DNA of 64,000 nucleotides from Burkholderia sp. BCC0506 (GCF_902833145.1 NZ_CADFEN010000011.1:239531-303530); one strand, 5' to 3'; counted from the first letter of the stretch, positions 1 through 10,049 are shown. The notes: generated by a model not told the origin, from the sequence alone. Made by a program: numbers and translations.

Positions 1-63
1 CTCAACACGCAGGGCGTCGAGTTCGGGCACGCGACCTTTCCGTTCGAATTGCAGGCGGCCTGA
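1..63 (+). CDS. C-terminal end of an unidentified protein
   Basis: An open frame enters from the left edge and stops at TGA (61-63). Only the last 20 residues are visible (…ATFPFELQAA). Codon use is typical of the surrounding genes, so it is probably the tail of a real gene, but the fragment is too short to identify. The next gene (LysR, minus strand) converges on it. Confidence 0.45.
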   Translation, partial: LNTQGVEFGHATFPFELQAA

Positions 64-132
64 ACGCCGTCGCCGCGCCGCGGCCGCCGGCCCGCGATCC
101 GGCCCGCGATCCGGGCCGCGCGTCGGCGCGGG

Positions 133-1107
133 CTACGCGCGTGCGTCGCGAATCTTCGCGAGTTCGCGCTCCGACAGCTCGCCGATCTGCGCGAGGTGTT
201 CCGCGAGAAAATCCTTCAGCACCCGCAGCTTCGCCGAGCTGCGCCGGTTCGCCAGGTACGCGATGTAGATGTATTCGCCGGTCAGCCGGTTGTGCAGCCG
301 GTAGCGCGGCAGCACGGCCTCGAGCTGGCCGCTCGCGAGCAGGTCGCGCACCAGCCAGATCTCGAATTCCGCGATGCCGAGCCCCGCGCAGGTCGCCTCC
401 AGCAGCAGCTCCGAATGGTCGGTGACGAGATTGCCGGCCGGCAGCACGCTGTGCCGCGTGTCGCCCCTCACGAGATCCCAGCGCGGATCGCCTTCCGGGT
501 GCACGTAGCGCAGGCAGTTGTGGTGCTTCAGGTCGTCCGGCGTTGCCGGGCGACCGCAGCGCTCGAGGTAGCCGGGCGTCGCGCACAGGATGCTGTCGTT
601 GCGCGACAGCCGGTGGACGACCAGGTTGTCCAGGTAATTCTCGCCTTCGTGGATGTCGAGGTCGAAGCCGCCGGCCACGAGGTCGTTGTGGTTGTCGGTG
701 AGCCGCACGTCGAGCTGGATCGTCGGATAGCGTGCCAGGAACGGCGCGATCAGCGGCGCGAGATGACGGCGGCCGAACGCGACCGGCGCGGTGAGCTTCA
801 GCGGGCCGCTCGGCTGCGCATTCAGCTCGGCGACGACGCGCAGCGTGTCGTCGAGATCGGCGATCAGCGTGACCGCGCGTTCCAGGTAGATATGACCGGC
901 TTCGGTGAGCGTCACGCTGTGCGTCGAGCGGTGCAGCAGCGCGACGCCGAGCGCCTCCTCGATCGCCGTCACCTTGCGCGCGACGGTCGACGTCGACACG
1001 TGCATCTCCTTCGCGACCGCCGAAAAACTCCCCGTTTCGACCACGCGCACGAACGCGCGCATCGCGCCCAGATGATCGATGCCGGTTTCTCTCGCGCCTT
1101 TTTTCAT
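133..1107 (-). CDS. LysR-family transcriptional regulator
   Basis: About 324 residues, the usual LysR length. The N-terminal winged helix-turn-helix is visible: [20 protein letters not shown] followed by [22 protein letters not shown]. An effector-binding domain of the periplasmic-binding-protein type follows from about residue 90. I place the start at the ATG at 1105-1107 (MKKGARET). A GTG at 1131 in the same frame would add eight residues. The gene is divergent from aspA with about 140 bp between starts, the usual arrangement for a LysR protein and its target, so control of the aspA-permease pair is a reasonable inference. The effector is not evident. Confidence 0.88.
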   Translation of the reverse strand: MKKGARETGIDHLGAMRAFVRVVETGSFSAVAKEMHVSTSTVARKVTAIEEALGVALLHRSTHSVTLTEAGHIYLERAVTLIADLDDTLRVVAELNAQPSGPLKLTAPVAFGRRHLAPLIAPFLARYPTIQLDVRLTDNHNDLVAGGFDLDIHEGENYLDNLVVHRLSRNDSILCATPGYLERCGRPATPDDLKHHNCLRYVHPEGDPRWDLVRGDTRHSVLPAGNLVTDHSELLLEATCAGLGIAEFEIWLVRDLLASGQLEAVLPRYRLHNRLTGEYIYIAYLANRRSSAKLRVLKDFLAEHLAQIGELSERELAKIRDARA

Positions 1108-1236
1108 TCGATTCTCGCTGTTGCGTCCCACGCAAAACCGCTTTCGATAATACAGAAGGGAGCTTGTTTTTGCAAAGGCATAGAATGCGAACCCGTCGCG
1201 TCGGGAAGCGACGGACCACGAGCGGCACGAGACAAT

Positions 1237-1244
1237 CAGGAGGG
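1237..1244 (+). promoter_or_regulatory. ribosome binding site deciding the aspA start
   Basis: The purine-rich stretch CAGGAGGG lies 4 nt upstream of the ATG at 1249. It selects this start although the frame stays open for more than 1 kb upstream. Confidence 0.7.
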
Positions 1245-1248
1245 CACG

Positions 1249-2655
1249 ATGGCAGAGAACGGCTTCCGCGTCGAAGCGGATCTTTTAGGCAAACGAAGCA
1301 TTCCGGACACCGCCTATTACGGCGTCCACACGCTGCGCGCGAAAGAGAACTTCGACATTTCGGGCCGCACCATTGCGTCGCTGCCGTACCTCGTGATGGC
1401 GCTCGCGTCGGTGAAGGAAGCGGCGGCCGATGCCAATTGCGAACTCGGGCTGCTGCCGCGGCCGTACCGCGATGCGATCGCCGCCGCGTGCGTCGAGATC
1501 CGCGAAGGGCGGCTGCACGACCAGTTCGTCGTCGACGTCATCCAGGGCGGCGCCGGCACGTCGACCAACATGAACGCGAACGAGGTGATCTGCAACCGCG
1601 CGCTCGAAATCATGGGGCACGCGCGCGGGCAGTACGAATACCTGCATCCGAACGAGCACGTCAATCTCGCGCAGAGCACCAACGACGTGTATCCGACCGC
1701 GATCCGGATCGCGACGTGCTTCGCGGTCGAGCACCTGCTCGAAGCGATGGCGCGGCTGCGCGATGCGTTCGCCGAGCGCGCCGACGCGTTCGCCGGCTTG
1801 CTCAAGCTCGGCCGCACGCAGTTGCAGGACGCGGTGCCGATGACGCTCGGCCAGGAATTCTCGACCTACGCGGTGATGCTCACCGAAGACATCGCGCGGC
1901 TGCAGGAGGCCGGCTGGCTGATTCGCGAGATCAACCTCGGCGCGACCGCGATCGGCACGGGCATCACCGCGCATCCGCAGTACGCGGAGAAGGCGCTGGC
2001 CGCGCTGCGCCGCATCACCGGGCTCGACCTGAGCACCGCGCCGAACCTGATCGAGGCGACGCAGGATTGCGGCGCGTTCGTGCAGGTGTCGGGTGTGCTC
2101 AAGCGCATCGCCGTCAAGCTGTCGAAGATCTGCAACGACCTGCGGCTGCTGTCGAGCGGCCCGCGCGCGGGCTTCGGCGAGATCAACCTGCCGCCCGTGC
2201 AGGCCGGCTCGTCGATCATGCCCGGCAAGGTGAACCCGGTGATCCCGGAAGTCGTCAACCAGGTCGCGTTCGAGGTGTTCGGCAACGACGTGACCATCAC
2301 CTTCGCGGCCGAGGCCGGCCAGCTTCAGCTCAATGCGTTCGAACCGGTGATCGCGAGCGCGCTGTTCCGCAGCTTCAGCCACCTGACGGCCGCCTGCACG
2401 ACGCTCGCGCAGCGGTGCGTGAGCGGCATCACCGCGAATCCCGAGCGGCTGCGCGAAACGATGGAGCGCTCGGTTGCGCTCGCGACCGCGCTGAACCCGT
2501 ACATCGGCTACAAGCGCGCGACCGCCGTGGCCGCCGAAGCGCATGCGACCGGCAAGTCGATCCGCGAGGTCGTGCTGGCGCGCGAACTGATGACCGCCGC
2601 ACAACTCGACGAAGCGCTGCAACCCGAAGCGCTGATCCGCCCGCGCGCGTTCTGA
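1249..2655 (+). CDS. aspA: aspartate ammonia-lyase (aspartase)
   Basis: A 468-residue cytosolic enzyme that reversibly deaminates L-aspartate to fumarate and ammonia. It belongs to the fumarase/aspartase superfamily. Visible hallmarks are the N-terminal [12 protein letters not shown]-like segment (here [16 protein letters not shown]), [11 protein letters not shown] around residue 105, and the signature loop [11 protein letters not shown] starting near residue 320, which carries the catalytic serine. The length matches E. coli AspA (about 478). The downstream permease starts 77 bp after the stop on the same strand and looks like an asparagine carrier, so the pair would import asparagine or aspartate and feed fumarate to the TCA cycle. 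No asparaginase gene is in view. Fumarase is the only realistic alternative, and the N-terminal sequence favours aspartase. Confidence 0.93.
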   Translation: MAENGFRVEADLLGKRSIPDTAYYGVHTLRAKENFDISGRTIASLPYLVMALASVKEAAADANCELGLLPRPYRDAIAAACVEIREGRLHDQFVVDVIQGGAGTSTNMNANEVICNRALEIMGHARGQYEYLHPNEHVNLAQSTNDVYPTAIRIATCFAVEHLLEAMARLRDAFAERADAFAGLLKLGRTQLQDAVPMTLGQEFSTYAVMLTEDIARLQEAGWLIREINLGATAIGTGITAHPQYAEKALAALRRITGLDLSTAPNLIEATQDCGAFVQVSGVLKRIAVKLSKICNDLRLLSSGPRAGFGEINLPPVQAGSSIMPGKVNPVIPEVVNQVAFEVFGNDVTITFAAEAGQLQLNAFEPVIASALFRSFSHLTAACTTLAQRCVSGITANPERLRETMERSVALATALNPYIGYKRATAVAAEAHATGKSIREVVLARELMTAAQLDEALQPEALIRPRAF

Positions 2656-2732
2656 CACCGGCCGCGCTCGCGGCCGTACCGAAAGCGCCCCTGCGCGGGG
2701 CGCGACACATCAACAAACGACGGAGACTCACG

Positions 2733-4238
2733 ATGAAACACCCCAGCGAGCGCCCGGCCGGCCAGGCCGGCGGCGCGGACGCCGTTCATGCCGACCCCGA
2801 TGCGATGTTCGCGTCGCACGAAGCCGGCTATGCGAAGCAGTTGAAGCCGCGGCACGTGCAGATGATCGCGATGGGCGGGGCGATCGGCACCGGCCTCTTT
2901 CTCGGCGCGGGCGGCCGCCTGCAAAGCGCGGGGCCGGCGCTCGCGCTCGTGTATCTGGTGTGCGGCGTGTTCGCGTTCCTGATCATGCGCGCGCTCGGCG
3001 AACTCGTGATGCACCGGCCGACCAGCGGCAGCTTCGTGTCGTACGCGCGGGAGTTCATGGGCGAGCGCGCATCGTTCGTCGCGGGCTGGATGTACTACCT
3101 GAACTGGGCGACGACCGGCATCGTCGACATCACCGCGGTCGCGATCTACATGAAGTACTGGGCCGTGTTCACCGACGTGCCGCAATGGGTGTTCGCGCTC
3201 GGCGCGCTCGGAATCGTGTCGGTGATGAACATGATCGGCGTGAAGGTGTTCGGCGAGATGGAGTTCTGGTTCTCGCTCGTCAAGGTCGGCACGCTCGCGG
3301 TGTTTCTCGCGGTGGGCGCCGTGTTTCTCGCGAGCGGCCATCCGGTCGCGGGGCAGATGACGGGGCTGCATCTCGTCGCGGATCACGGCGGGATCTTCCC
3401 GCACGGGATCCTGCCGGCCGTGCTGATCGTGCAGGGCGTCGTGTTCGCGTATGCGAGCATCGAGCTCGTCGGCGTCGCGGCGGGCGAGACGGCCGACGCG
3501 CGCAAGGTGCTGCCGAAGGCGATCAACAGCGTGATGTGGCGCATCGCGCTGTTCTATGTCGGCTCGGTCGTGCTGCTGACGCTGCTGCTGCCGTGGACCG
3601 CGTACAGCGCGCACGAAAGCCCGTTCGTCACGTTCTTCAGCAAGCTCGGCGTGCCTTACGTCGGCACCGTGATGAACGTCGTGGTGCTGACGGCCGCGCT
3701 GTCGAGCCTGAACTCCGGCCTTTATTCGACGGGGCGCGTGCTGCGCTCGCTCGCGATGGGCGGCTCGGCGCCGCGCTTCGTGTCGCGGATGAACGCGCGC
3801 GGCGTGCCGTACGGCGGAATCCTGATCACGGTCGCGATCAACGCGATCGGCGTGCCGCTGAACTACATCGTGCCGGCGCAGGCGTTCGAGATCGTGCTGA
3901 ACATGGCGTCGCTCGGGATCATCACGACGTGGGGCTTCATCGTGATGTGCCAGATCCTGTTCCGCCGCGCGGTCAATCGCGGCGAGATGAAGGCCGTGTC
4001 GTTCCGGATGCCCGGCGCGCCGTTCACGTCGTGGCTCACGCTCGCGTTCCTCGTCGGCGTGCTGGTGCTGATGGCGTTCGACTATCCGGGCGGCACCTGG
4101 ACCATCGCGACGATTCCGGTCGTCGTGCTCGCGCTGGTGATCGGCTGGAAGCTCGCGAAACGCGGCGCCGAGCGCGAGCGGGCGGCGGCGATGCCCGCAT
4201 CCGTGCACGCCGTGGCGGATCCTGCGCGGAACGCGTGA
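2733..4238 (+). CDS. ansP: amino acid permease, probably L-asparagine permease
   Basis: A 501-residue inner-membrane carrier of the APC superfamily (AAT family) with about 12 hydrophobic helices. The family motif [18 protein letters not shown] is at about residues 46-63, and [21 protein letters not shown] follows helix 2. AAT members import one or a few amino acids with protons. The long N-terminal tail, the [26 protein letters not shown] segment and the position just after aspA favour the AnsP group over GabP, ProY or LysP, but specificity cannot be read with certainty. The start is the ATG at 2733, preceded by CGGAGA. It probably forms an operon with aspA. Confidence 0.82.
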   Translation: MKHPSERPAGQAGGADAVHADPDAMFASHEAGYAKQLKPRHVQMIAMGGAIGTGLFLGAGGRLQSAGPALALVYLVCGVFAFLIMRALGELVMHRPTSGSFVSYAREFMGERASFVAGWMYYLNWATTGIVDITAVAIYMKYWAVFTDVPQWVFALGALGIVSVMNMIGVKVFGEMEFWFSLVKVGTLAVFLAVGAVFLASGHPVAGQMTGLHLVADHGGIFPHGILPAVLIVQGVVFAYASIELVGVAAGETADARKVLPKAINSVMWRIALFYVGSVVLLTLLLPWTAYSAHESPFVTFFSKLGVPYVGTVMNVVVLTAALSSLNSGLYSTGRVLRSLAMGGSAPRFVSRMNARGVPYGGILITVAINAIGVPLNYIVPAQAFEIVLNMASLGIITTWGFIVMCQILFRRAVNRGEMKAVSFRMPGAPFTSWLTLAFLVGVLVLMAFDYPGGTWTIATIPVVVLALVIGWKLAKRGAERERAAAMPASVHAVADPARNA

Positions 4239-4258
4239 CGAGCGCGTAACGTCATGCG

Positions 4259-4296
4259 CCGGGGGCGCCGGTCCGTTCGCGGGCTGGCGCCCCCGG
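4259..4296. terminator. bidirectional hairpin between convergent permease and esterase genes
   Basis: A perfect 11-bp inverted repeat, CCGGGGGCGCC (4259-4269) and GGCGCCCCCGG (4286-4296), with a 16-nt loop, lies in the gap between two convergent genes. There is no long T run, so it may need Rho or simply block exonucleases. Confidence 0.6.
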
Positions 4297-4317
4297 TGCG
4301 TTCGGTTCGAATTCAGT

Positions 4318-5007
4318 TCAAATTCGGTTCAATCCGGCGCGCTCGCCGACCCATCGGCCGAAATCGCCGGCCATCTCCGCGGTCAGCTCGTGACCGGCCG
4401 CATACAGCCGCGTGTCATGTGCGACGCCGAGCGCCGTCAGCTTCGCGTCGGCCGTGTCGGCCCACGCGACGGGCAACTTGTCGTCGAAGCGGCCGTGCAT
4501 CACGAGCGCGTGCAGCGTGCTCAATGCATCGCGCGGCGCGATCAGCGGATCGATTTCCGGCAGGATGCGGCCGCACAGCACCGCGAATGCGGAGATGTCG
4601 CCCGGCGACGTCAGGCCGACGCTCGCGCTCATGATGCCGCCCTGGCTGAAGCCGGCGATCACGGTCGGCAACGCGGAGGCCGCGCCATCCTGCTTGCGCA
4701 GCGCATGCAGCAGCGTGATCAGTTGCACGCGGCTCTTGTCCGCCCGCGCCGCATCGATTTCAGGGCCGTTCGGGCCGAAACGCACCGGAAACCACGCATG
4801 CTGATTCGGCCCGAACGTGAGCGGCCCGCGCAGGAACGCGATTTCGATACGTGGATCGATCGCGTCGGCCACGTTCAGCAGGTTGGTCTCGTTGCCGCCG
4901 ACGCCATGCAGCAGCAACAGGCGGGCGGCGGGGCGGCCGGTGGCCGGGCGCAACCGGTACTGGAGGCCGGATCCGGAGTCGGTGGTCAGCGGCAGGACGT
5001 CGGTCAT
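4318..5007 (-). CDS. alpha/beta-hydrolase, phospholipase/carboxylesterase family
   Basis: 229 residues, the size of the small carboxylesterase/acyl-protein thioesterase family (YpfH-like). The order of motifs fits: an oxyanion segment LLLHGVGGNETNLL near residue 33, the nucleophile elbow GFSQGG (catalytic Ser), then HGRFDD with the acid and AAGHEL with the histidine. No signal peptide is seen, so it should be cytosolic. Substrate is unknown. It is transcribed away from the VapBC pair and converges on the permease. Confidence 0.8.
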   Translation of the reverse strand: MTDVLPLTTDSGSGLQYRLRPATGRPAARLLLLHGVGGNETNLLNVADAIDPRIEIAFLRGPLTFGPNQHAWFPVRFGPNGPEIDAARADKSRVQLITLLHALRKQDGAASALPTVIAGFSQGGIMSASVGLTSPGDISAFAVLCGRILPEIDPLIAPRDALSTLHALVMHGRFDDKLPVAWADTADAKLTALGVAHDTRLYAAGHELTAEMAGDFGRWVGERAGLNRI

Positions 5008-5229
5008 TGCAGGGGTCCGAAAGGGGAGCGATGCGACAGTCTAGAGCGGGCGGATCGGCAGGGGAATCGCCGGGGCGGGATTGATTGTTTCGTGACGGGA
5101 ACGAATCGGGCACGGTCCGGTACGGGAACGCTCGCGATGTCGCGCGCCCATGCGTGGATGGACCGTCCGGATAGATGCCGACTACAGGCCGATCGGACGA
5201 CTCGTCATTCTCATGTGCAGTTAATAAAA

Positions 5230-5249
5230 TAGATACATTCTGTAGATAC
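5230..5249. promoter_or_regulatory. direct repeat upstream of the toxin-antitoxin pair
   Basis: Two copies of TAGATAC (5230-5236 and 5243-5249), 13 bp apart, sit in an AT-rich patch 14 bp before the antitoxin ATG. Antitoxins usually bind their own promoter, and repeats one helical turn apart are plausible operator half-sites. Confidence 0.35.
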
Positions 5250-5263
5250 GTGAGGGCGGAAAG

Positions 5264-5506
5264 ATGGATACTGCAAAGCTCTTCAAGCATGGCGGCTCGC
5301 AGGCTGTCCGGTTGCCGAAAGATTTCCGCTTCGATACGGCCGAGGTCCGCATCCGTCGCCACGGGGCGGCCGTCATTCTCGAGCCGATGCCGCAAGACTG
5401 GGCCTGGCTGGCACCGCTGATCGGCCCGGTCGACGCCGATTTCGAGGCTGCCGCGACCACGCAGCCGGCCGCTCAGGAGCGCTCGGGTCTGGACGTGTTC
5501 GAATGA
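5264..5506 (+). CDS. vapB: VapB-type antitoxin (AbrB/SpoVT-like DNA-binding)
   Basis: 80 residues. The N-terminal half (AKLFKHGGSQAVRLPKDFRF) is the swapped-hairpin AbrB/MazE-type DNA-binding motif typical of VapB antitoxins. The C-terminal part carries an EPMPQDWAW segment and an acidic tail that would wrap around the toxin. It neutralises the downstream PIN toxin and, with it, represses the operon. Its last four bases overlap the toxin start (ATGA at 5503-5506), indicating translational coupling. Confidence 0.88.
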   Translation: MDTAKLFKHGGSQAVRLPKDFRFDTAEVRIRRHGAAVILEPMPQDWAWLAPLIGPVDADFEAAATTQPAAQERSGLDVFE

Positions 5507-5910
5507 AGTTCCTGCTGGATACCAACGCGGTGATCGCCATTCTCAAAGGCGAGCCGGCGATGCTGGCCCGGTTGCATGCCTGGCAGCCGGCCGATTTCGG
5601 GATCCCTGCGATCGTCGCGCATGAGCTTTGTTACGGCGCGTACAAGAGCCAGCGAGCGGCCGCGAACGTCGCGCGGGTCGAGGCGCTGCAATTCGAGGTC
5701 GTATCGTTCGACACCGAGGATGCCCGGCATGCGGGCGAAATCCGGGCGCACCTGATCGCGGCCGGCACGCCGATCGGCCCTTGCGACGCATTGATCGCAG
5801 GGCAGGCGCGTGCCCGGCAGCTGGTGCTCGTCACGCACGACGTCCGCGAATTCGAGCGTGTGCCGGGGTTGCAATTCGAAGACTGGCTTGCCGAACCGAG
5901 CGCGGGCTGA
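5503..5910 (+). CDS. vapC: VapC-type PIN-domain toxin (ribonuclease)
   Basis: 135 residues, the full length of a PIN-domain toxin. The four metal-binding acids are in place: Asp6 in FLLDTNAVI, Glu41 in AHELCYGA, Asp95 in PCDALIAG and Asp113 in VTHDVREF. VapC toxins cut RNA, often tRNA or rRNA, when the antitoxin is degraded. All catalytic residues are intact, so it is likely active. A second, truncated PIN gene lies at 29.5 kb. Confidence 0.9.
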   Translation: MKFLLDTNAVIAILKGEPAMLARLHAWQPADFGIPAIVAHELCYGAYKSQRAAANVARVEALQFEVVSFDTEDARHAGEIRAHLIAAGTPIGPCDALIAGQARARQLVLVTHDVREFERVPGLQFEDWLAEPSAG

Positions 5911-6310
5911 ACGGCAGGTCGTGCAGGGTCGGTATTCACGAAGCGGCCGGGCAAACACCGCATCGATCATGAAAAGATGCCAAAACAAATCCCCTCGTCG
6001 ATAATGCGCAAACGTTTTACCGGCATTCAATAAAACGGATTTTGCGGACATGAATAAAACAATGAATATCCGCTATTCCGGCGATTCGGCGAGTACCGCT
6101 GCCTTACTGGGCATGGCGGCCGGAAGTTAACGGCAAATCCGCAAAAAACTTTAGGATTTTCCCCTCGCAATTATTCATTTCATTTTCCTCAATGACCGAT
6201 TGATTTTCGGTCATCGGACCGTCATACAGCATCCCCGATAATTCGGCGCTCACATTCTTTCAATAGACCAAAGGGCGATCGAACCCGGATCGCTGCGGGG
6301 AGCTGTACTC
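5911..6310. other. AT-rich intergenic region upstream of the chemosensory operon
   Basis: This 400-bp gap is much richer in A and T than its neighbours. It holds a perfect inverted repeat ATGACCGA/TCGGTCAT (6192-6199 and 6207-6214), matching TTTTGCGGA/TCCGCAAAA segments further left, and a 26-codon frame (6050-6130, MNKTMNIRYSG…) with no convincing ribosome site. I regard it as promoter and regulatory DNA for the next operon. Confidence 0.45.
6192..6214. promoter_or_regulatory. inverted repeat, candidate operator of the chemosensory operon
   Basis: Perfect 8-bp arms ATGACCGA and TCGGTCAT with a 7-bp spacer lie about 100 bp before the kinase start. A further partial copy (CGGACCGTCAT) follows at once. 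This is a plausible site for a dimeric regulator. Confidence 0.4.
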
Positions 6311-8698
6311 ATGACCATCCGTCATCGCATTACGCTGCTAGTCGTCCTGACGTTCTTCGCGCTGTCCGCGATCGGCATCTATGCCGTGTACCAGACGCGC
6401 AAGAGCGCGTCCGAGGTGCGTCAGGTCACCCAGGGAATCGTGCCGAGCGCGCTGGCGTCGGCCGATCTCGTCGCCGATGTGAAGAACATCCAGATCGCGA
6501 CGATGACGCTCGTCTACGCACCCGACGCGAACACCGCCGCACAGGCGCGCGACGAACTGAAGGCGAAGCAGGCCGCACTGCGCGCCGCACTCGACGCGCA
6601 GGCGAAGTCGGCGGTCGGCCAGGCGCAGGTCGGGCTCGTCTCGCAGGCGAAGGAGAGCGCCGCGAACTATTTCGCGGCCATCGACGACACCGTGAAGATG
6701 AAGGCGGACGGCAAGACCGAGATGGCGCAGGCCTACCTGTTCGCGAATGTCGCGCAGTATCGCGACGAACTCGAAAGCATCGTCGACACGCTGCGCGTCG
6801 AGAAGAACCGCCAGAAGGACGACGCGATCGGCGCGCTGAACGGGATGCTCGCGACCACGGCGACCGCGATCGCGGGCGTCGCCGGCACGGTGATCGTGCT
6901 GCTGACCGCGCTCGGCCTCGTGCTGTATCGCCAGATCACGCGCCCGCTGATCGGGATGCAGACGGCGATGAGCGAGATCGCGACGAGCCAGGATTTCACG
7001 CGACGCGTGCCGGTGGGCCGGATGGACGAAATCGGCCATTCGATCGTCGCGTTCAACGGGATGATCGAGAAGATCCAGGAGAACGCCGCGCAACTGAAGC
7101 AGAAGACGGCCGACATCCAGGCGATGCTGCAGAACATGCAGCAGGGCATCCTGACCGTCGTCGAGGGCGGCGTCGTGCATGCGGAGTACTCGGCGTACCT
7201 CGAAACCATCTTCGAGACGAACGACATCGCCGGCCGCGACCTGATGGCGCTCGTGTTCGACGATTCGGCGATCGGCGCCGATGCGCGCTCGCAGGTCGAT
7301 GCGGCCGTGCACGCGTGCCTCGGCGAGGACAGCATGAACTTCGAATTCAACGAACACCTGCTCGTCAACGAAGTCGCGAAGCGGATGCCGGACGGTCGCG
7401 AGAAATGGCTCGACCTGAGCTGGTCGGCGATCACCGACGAGACCGATACGGTCGTGCGCCTGATGCTGTGCGTGCGCGACGTGACCGAGATCCGCGAGCT
7501 GACCGCGCAGGCCGGCGAACAGCAGCGGCGCCTCGAGATGATCGGCGAGATCCTGTCGATCAGCCAGGACAAGTTCCACGATTTCGTGCACAGCGCGAAG
7601 GGTTTCCTCAGCGAGAACGAGCGGATGATCCGCCAGCACGAGCGCGCCGATCACTCGATCGTCGCGGCGCTGTTCCGCAACATGCACACGATCAAGGGCA
7701 ATGCGCGCACGTACAGCCTCCAGCATCTGACGAACATCGTCCACGAAGCGGAGCAGGCGTACGAATCGCTGCGCTGCGCGGACAGCGGCCCCGAGTGGAA
7801 CCGCGACGCGCTGATGGAGGATCTGGCGCGCGTACGCGAAGCCGTCGACCACTACGCGACGATCAACGCGGTGACGCTCGGCCGCAGCGGCGAGCCGGCG
7901 CCGGATGGCGCCGATTTCCTGATGGTCGAGCGTGCGCACATCAGCGAGAGCCTGCGCGTGCTCGACGGCGCCGATCCGGCGAACGCGTCCGACTGGCACG
8001 CGGCGCGCGATGCCGTGCGGCGCATGCTGAGCCAGCTCGGCACGCAAGGCATCGGCGACGTGCTCGGCGGCGTGATCGAGTCGCTGCCGTCGCTCGCGGC
8101 CGAGCTCGGCAAGCCGGCGCCCGTCGTGCATATCGACAGCCACGGCCAGCGCGTGCGCAGCGAGATCGTCGCGACGCTGAAGAACGTGTTCATGCACCTG
8201 CTGCGCAATGCGATCGACCACGGGATCGAATCGTCCGACGAGCGGCGCGCGTCCGGCAAGGCCGCGTCCGGCACGATCGACATCGCGGTCGGCGTCGGCG
8301 GCGGCGAGCTGTGGTTCGTGCTCGGCGACGACGGCCGCGGCCTCGCGCTCGACCGGATTCGCGGCATCGCGCGCGAGCGCGGCTGGATCGATGCCGACGG
8401 CGAAGCGGCGCTGTCCGACGAGGAGGTCGCCGAGCTGATCTTCCGGCCCGGCTTCTCGACCGCGCAGACGGTGACCGAAGTATCGGGGCGCGGCGTCGGC
8501 ATGGACGCGGTGCGCAATTTCCTGAAGCGCGACGGCGGCGATATCGCGCTGCGTTTCACCGACGATCGCGTCGGGGCGCCGTATCGCACGTTCGAGACGA
8601 TCGTGTCGCTGCCGGCACGCTTCGCGGCGGATGGTGCCGCGCATGGCGCGGGGCCCGCGCAGCGGGCGCGCGTCGCGGATATCGGCGCGGCGGAGTGA
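6311..8698 (+). CDS. membrane-bound CheA-like histidine kinase with MCP-type sensor
   Basis: 795 residues. Order: TM helix at about 8-27, a four-helix-bundle-like periplasmic sensor to about 178, second TM helix about 182-205, HAMP (RQITRPLIGMQTAMSEIA), a PAS-like segment about 270-395, an HPt domain with phospho-acceptor His459 (MHTIKGNARTYS), then a CheA-type ATPase with the N box (LLRNAIDHGIE), DDGRGL, GFSTAQTVTEVSGRGVGMD. The CheW-like C-terminal domain of true CheA is absent: the protein ends just after the ATPase. It therefore fuses receptor and kinase in one chain and would not need CheW. It should phosphorylate the CheY two to four genes downstream. The start ATG has GGGGAG upstream. 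Confidence 0.85.
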   Translation: MTIRHRITLLVVLTFFALSAIGIYAVYQTRKSASEVRQVTQGIVPSALASADLVADVKNIQIATMTLVYAPDANTAAQARDELKAKQAALRAALDAQAKSAVGQAQVGLVSQAKESAANYFAAIDDTVKMKADGKTEMAQAYLFANVAQYRDELESIVDTLRVEKNRQKDDAIGALNGMLATTATAIAGVAGTVIVLLTALGLVLYRQITRPLIGMQTAMSEIATSQDFTRRVPVGRMDEIGHSIVAFNGMIEKIQENAAQLKQKTADIQAMLQNMQQGILTVVEGGVVHAEYSAYLETIFETNDIAGRDLMALVFDDSAIGADARSQVDAAVHACLGEDSMNFEFNEHLLVNEVAKRMPDGREKWLDLSWSAITDETDTVVRLMLCVRDVTEIRELTAQAGEQQRRLEMIGEILSISQDKFHDFVHSAKGFLSENERMIRQHERADHSIVAALFRNMHTIKGNARTYSLQHLTNIVHEAEQAYESLRCADSGPEWNRDALMEDLARVREAVDHYATINAVTLGRSGEPAPDGADFLMVERAHISESLRVLDGADPANASDWHAARDAVRRMLSQLGTQGIGDVLGGVIESLPSLAAELGKPAPVVHIDSHGQRVRSEIVATLKNVFMHLLRNAIDHGIESSDERRASGKAASGTIDIAVGVGGGELWFVLGDDGRGLALDRIRGIARERGWIDADGEAALSDEEVAELIFRPGFSTAQTVTEVSGRGVGMDAVRNFLKRDGGDIALRFTDDRVGAPYRTFETIVSLPARFAADGAAHGAGPAQRARVADIGAAE

Positions 8699-8702
8699 CG
8701 GC

Positions 8703-9449
8703 GTGATCGTGCAGGCTTGGATGATGCAGATGGCCGCCGCGCTGGCGGGCGGCGCGATCGTCGCGGTGGCGGCGGCGCTCGTGTTTCGTATGATGCGCAT
8801 GCGGCTCGTCGCGTCGATGGCGCGCGACGCGCGGGCGTTGCGCGATGCGCTCCGCGCGGCCGAGGGGCGGGCGCAAGAGGCGGCGTCGGCGCATGCGGAA
8901 GCGGCCGACGCATGGGCGCAACGCGAGGCGCAGCTCGAGGAGACGCTGACACGCGAAGCTTCCGCGAACGGCGCGCAGCGCGATGCGTTGCAGGCGCTGT
9001 CGGCAGACCGTGCGGCGCTCGCGCAGCACGCGATGAAGATCGCCGACGAAGCCGCGCGCCTGCGCGGGCTCGCCGGCACGTTCGAGCGCTGGCACGAGCA
9101 GATGATCTCGCTGACCACGCAGAACCAGGACATGCGGACGAAGAACCAGGAACTGTCGGCGATCGTCGCGCACGTGTCGATCGTGTCGCTGAACGCGTCG
9201 ATCGAGGCCGCGCGCGCGGGCGCGGCCGGGCGCGGCTTCTCGATCGTCGCGAGCGAGGTGCGCGGGCTGGCCGCGCGCTCGCAGCAACTGTCGAACAGCT
9301 ATCGCGACAGCCTGAACCGCAACGATCTCGTGACGGCCGCGACGTTCCAGGACATCCAGGCCGGCGGCAAGATGATCACGGCCGCGCTCGCGACCGTCGA
9401 GACGCTGGCCGGGCAACTGCACGCGCGGATCGAAGGAGAGGCCGCGTGA
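8703..9449 (+). CDS. short MCP-like signalling protein
   Basis: 248 residues from the GTG at 8703, chosen because GGAG (8692-8695) stands 7 nt before it. An ATG at 8721 is the alternative. One N-terminal membrane helix is followed by a coiled coil and a shortened methyl-accepting signalling hairpin: SLNASIEAARAGAAGRGFSIVASEVRGLAARS. This tip normally contacts CheA and CheW. There is no periplasmic sensor and the methylation helices are very short, so it may act as a scaffold or relay for the kinase rather than as a receptor. It begins 4 bp after the kinase stop and overlaps the next gene. Confidence 0.75.
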   Translation: MIVQAWMMQMAAALAGGAIVAVAAALVFRMMRMRLVASMARDARALRDALRAAEGRAQEAASAHAEAADAWAQREAQLEETLTREASANGAQRDALQALSADRAALAQHAMKIADEAARLRGLAGTFERWHEQMISLTTQNQDMRTKNQELSAIVAHVSIVSLNASIEAARAGAAGRGFSIVASEVRGLAARSQQLSNSYRDSLNRNDLVTAATFQDIQAGGKMITAALATVETLAGQLHARIEGEAA

Positions 9450-10027
9450 TCAGTGCGCAGGCGAGGGCCGGTTTCGAACGGATATTCTTCGATGCGGCGC
9501 GCACGCGGCTCGCCGCCGGCGGCGCGTGCGACATCCGGCCGGCCGCCGGTCACGAACCCGATGCGCCCGAGCGGGCGCACGCGCAGTCGCGATGGAAGCC
9601 GAAGGTGCCCGAGCATGTCGTGGCGCTGACGATCTCCGCGCTGCATTTCCGCCTGCTGCTCGCGCTGCGCTTCAGCGACGACGACGCGACACGCCGCCAT
9701 TTCGCCGGCGCGACGGCAGGCACGGGCAGCCAGCGGCCGCTGACCGAAGCGTTCATGGAAGTGGCGAACCTGTGTTGCGGCGCGATCAACCAGGCGCTGA
9801 CCGTGCCGTTTCCCGATCTGGGGATGTCGACGCCTTACCTGCTGAGCGGCGCGAGCATCGACTACATGCACGCGCTCGCCCCCGATTACGTGGCCGCGTA
9901 CGACCTGACGCTCGACGGCGACGTGCGGGTCGGCGCGACGCTGTGCGTGTGCGCGAACGCGCCGGTCGATTTCCACGTGCCGGAAACGGCCACGGTGGAA
10001 GCCGGCGGCGAGCTCGAACTGTTCTGA
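9446..10027 (+). CDS. CheX-like chemotaxis phosphatase protein
   Basis: 193 residues from a GTG overlapping the previous stop (GTGA), with AAGGAGAG upstream. The segment FMEVANLCCGAINQAL resembles the helix of CheC/CheX phosphatases that approaches CheY-P. CheX proteins remove phosphate from CheY. The first 50 residues are unlike CheX. The protein ends in GGELELF, nearly the same tail as the next gene product (AGELELF), which suggests the two are related or share a partner. The assignment rests on the helix pattern and operon context only. Confidence 0.55.
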   Translation: MISAQARAGFERIFFDAARTRLAAGGACDIRPAAGHEPDAPERAHAQSRWKPKVPEHVVALTISALHFRLLLALRFSDDDATRRHFAGATAGTGSQRPLTEAFMEVANLCCGAINQALTVPFPDLGMSTPYLLSGASIDYMHALAPDYVAAYDLTLDGDVRVGATLCVCANAPVDFHVPETATVEAGGELELF

Positions 10028-10049
10028 CCGACCATCAGGAATCCATCAG

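Noticed and set aside
1108-1131. GTG start at 1131 for the first LysR gene
   Set aside because: The ATG at 1107 gives a normal LysR N-terminus. The eight extra residues have no family support.
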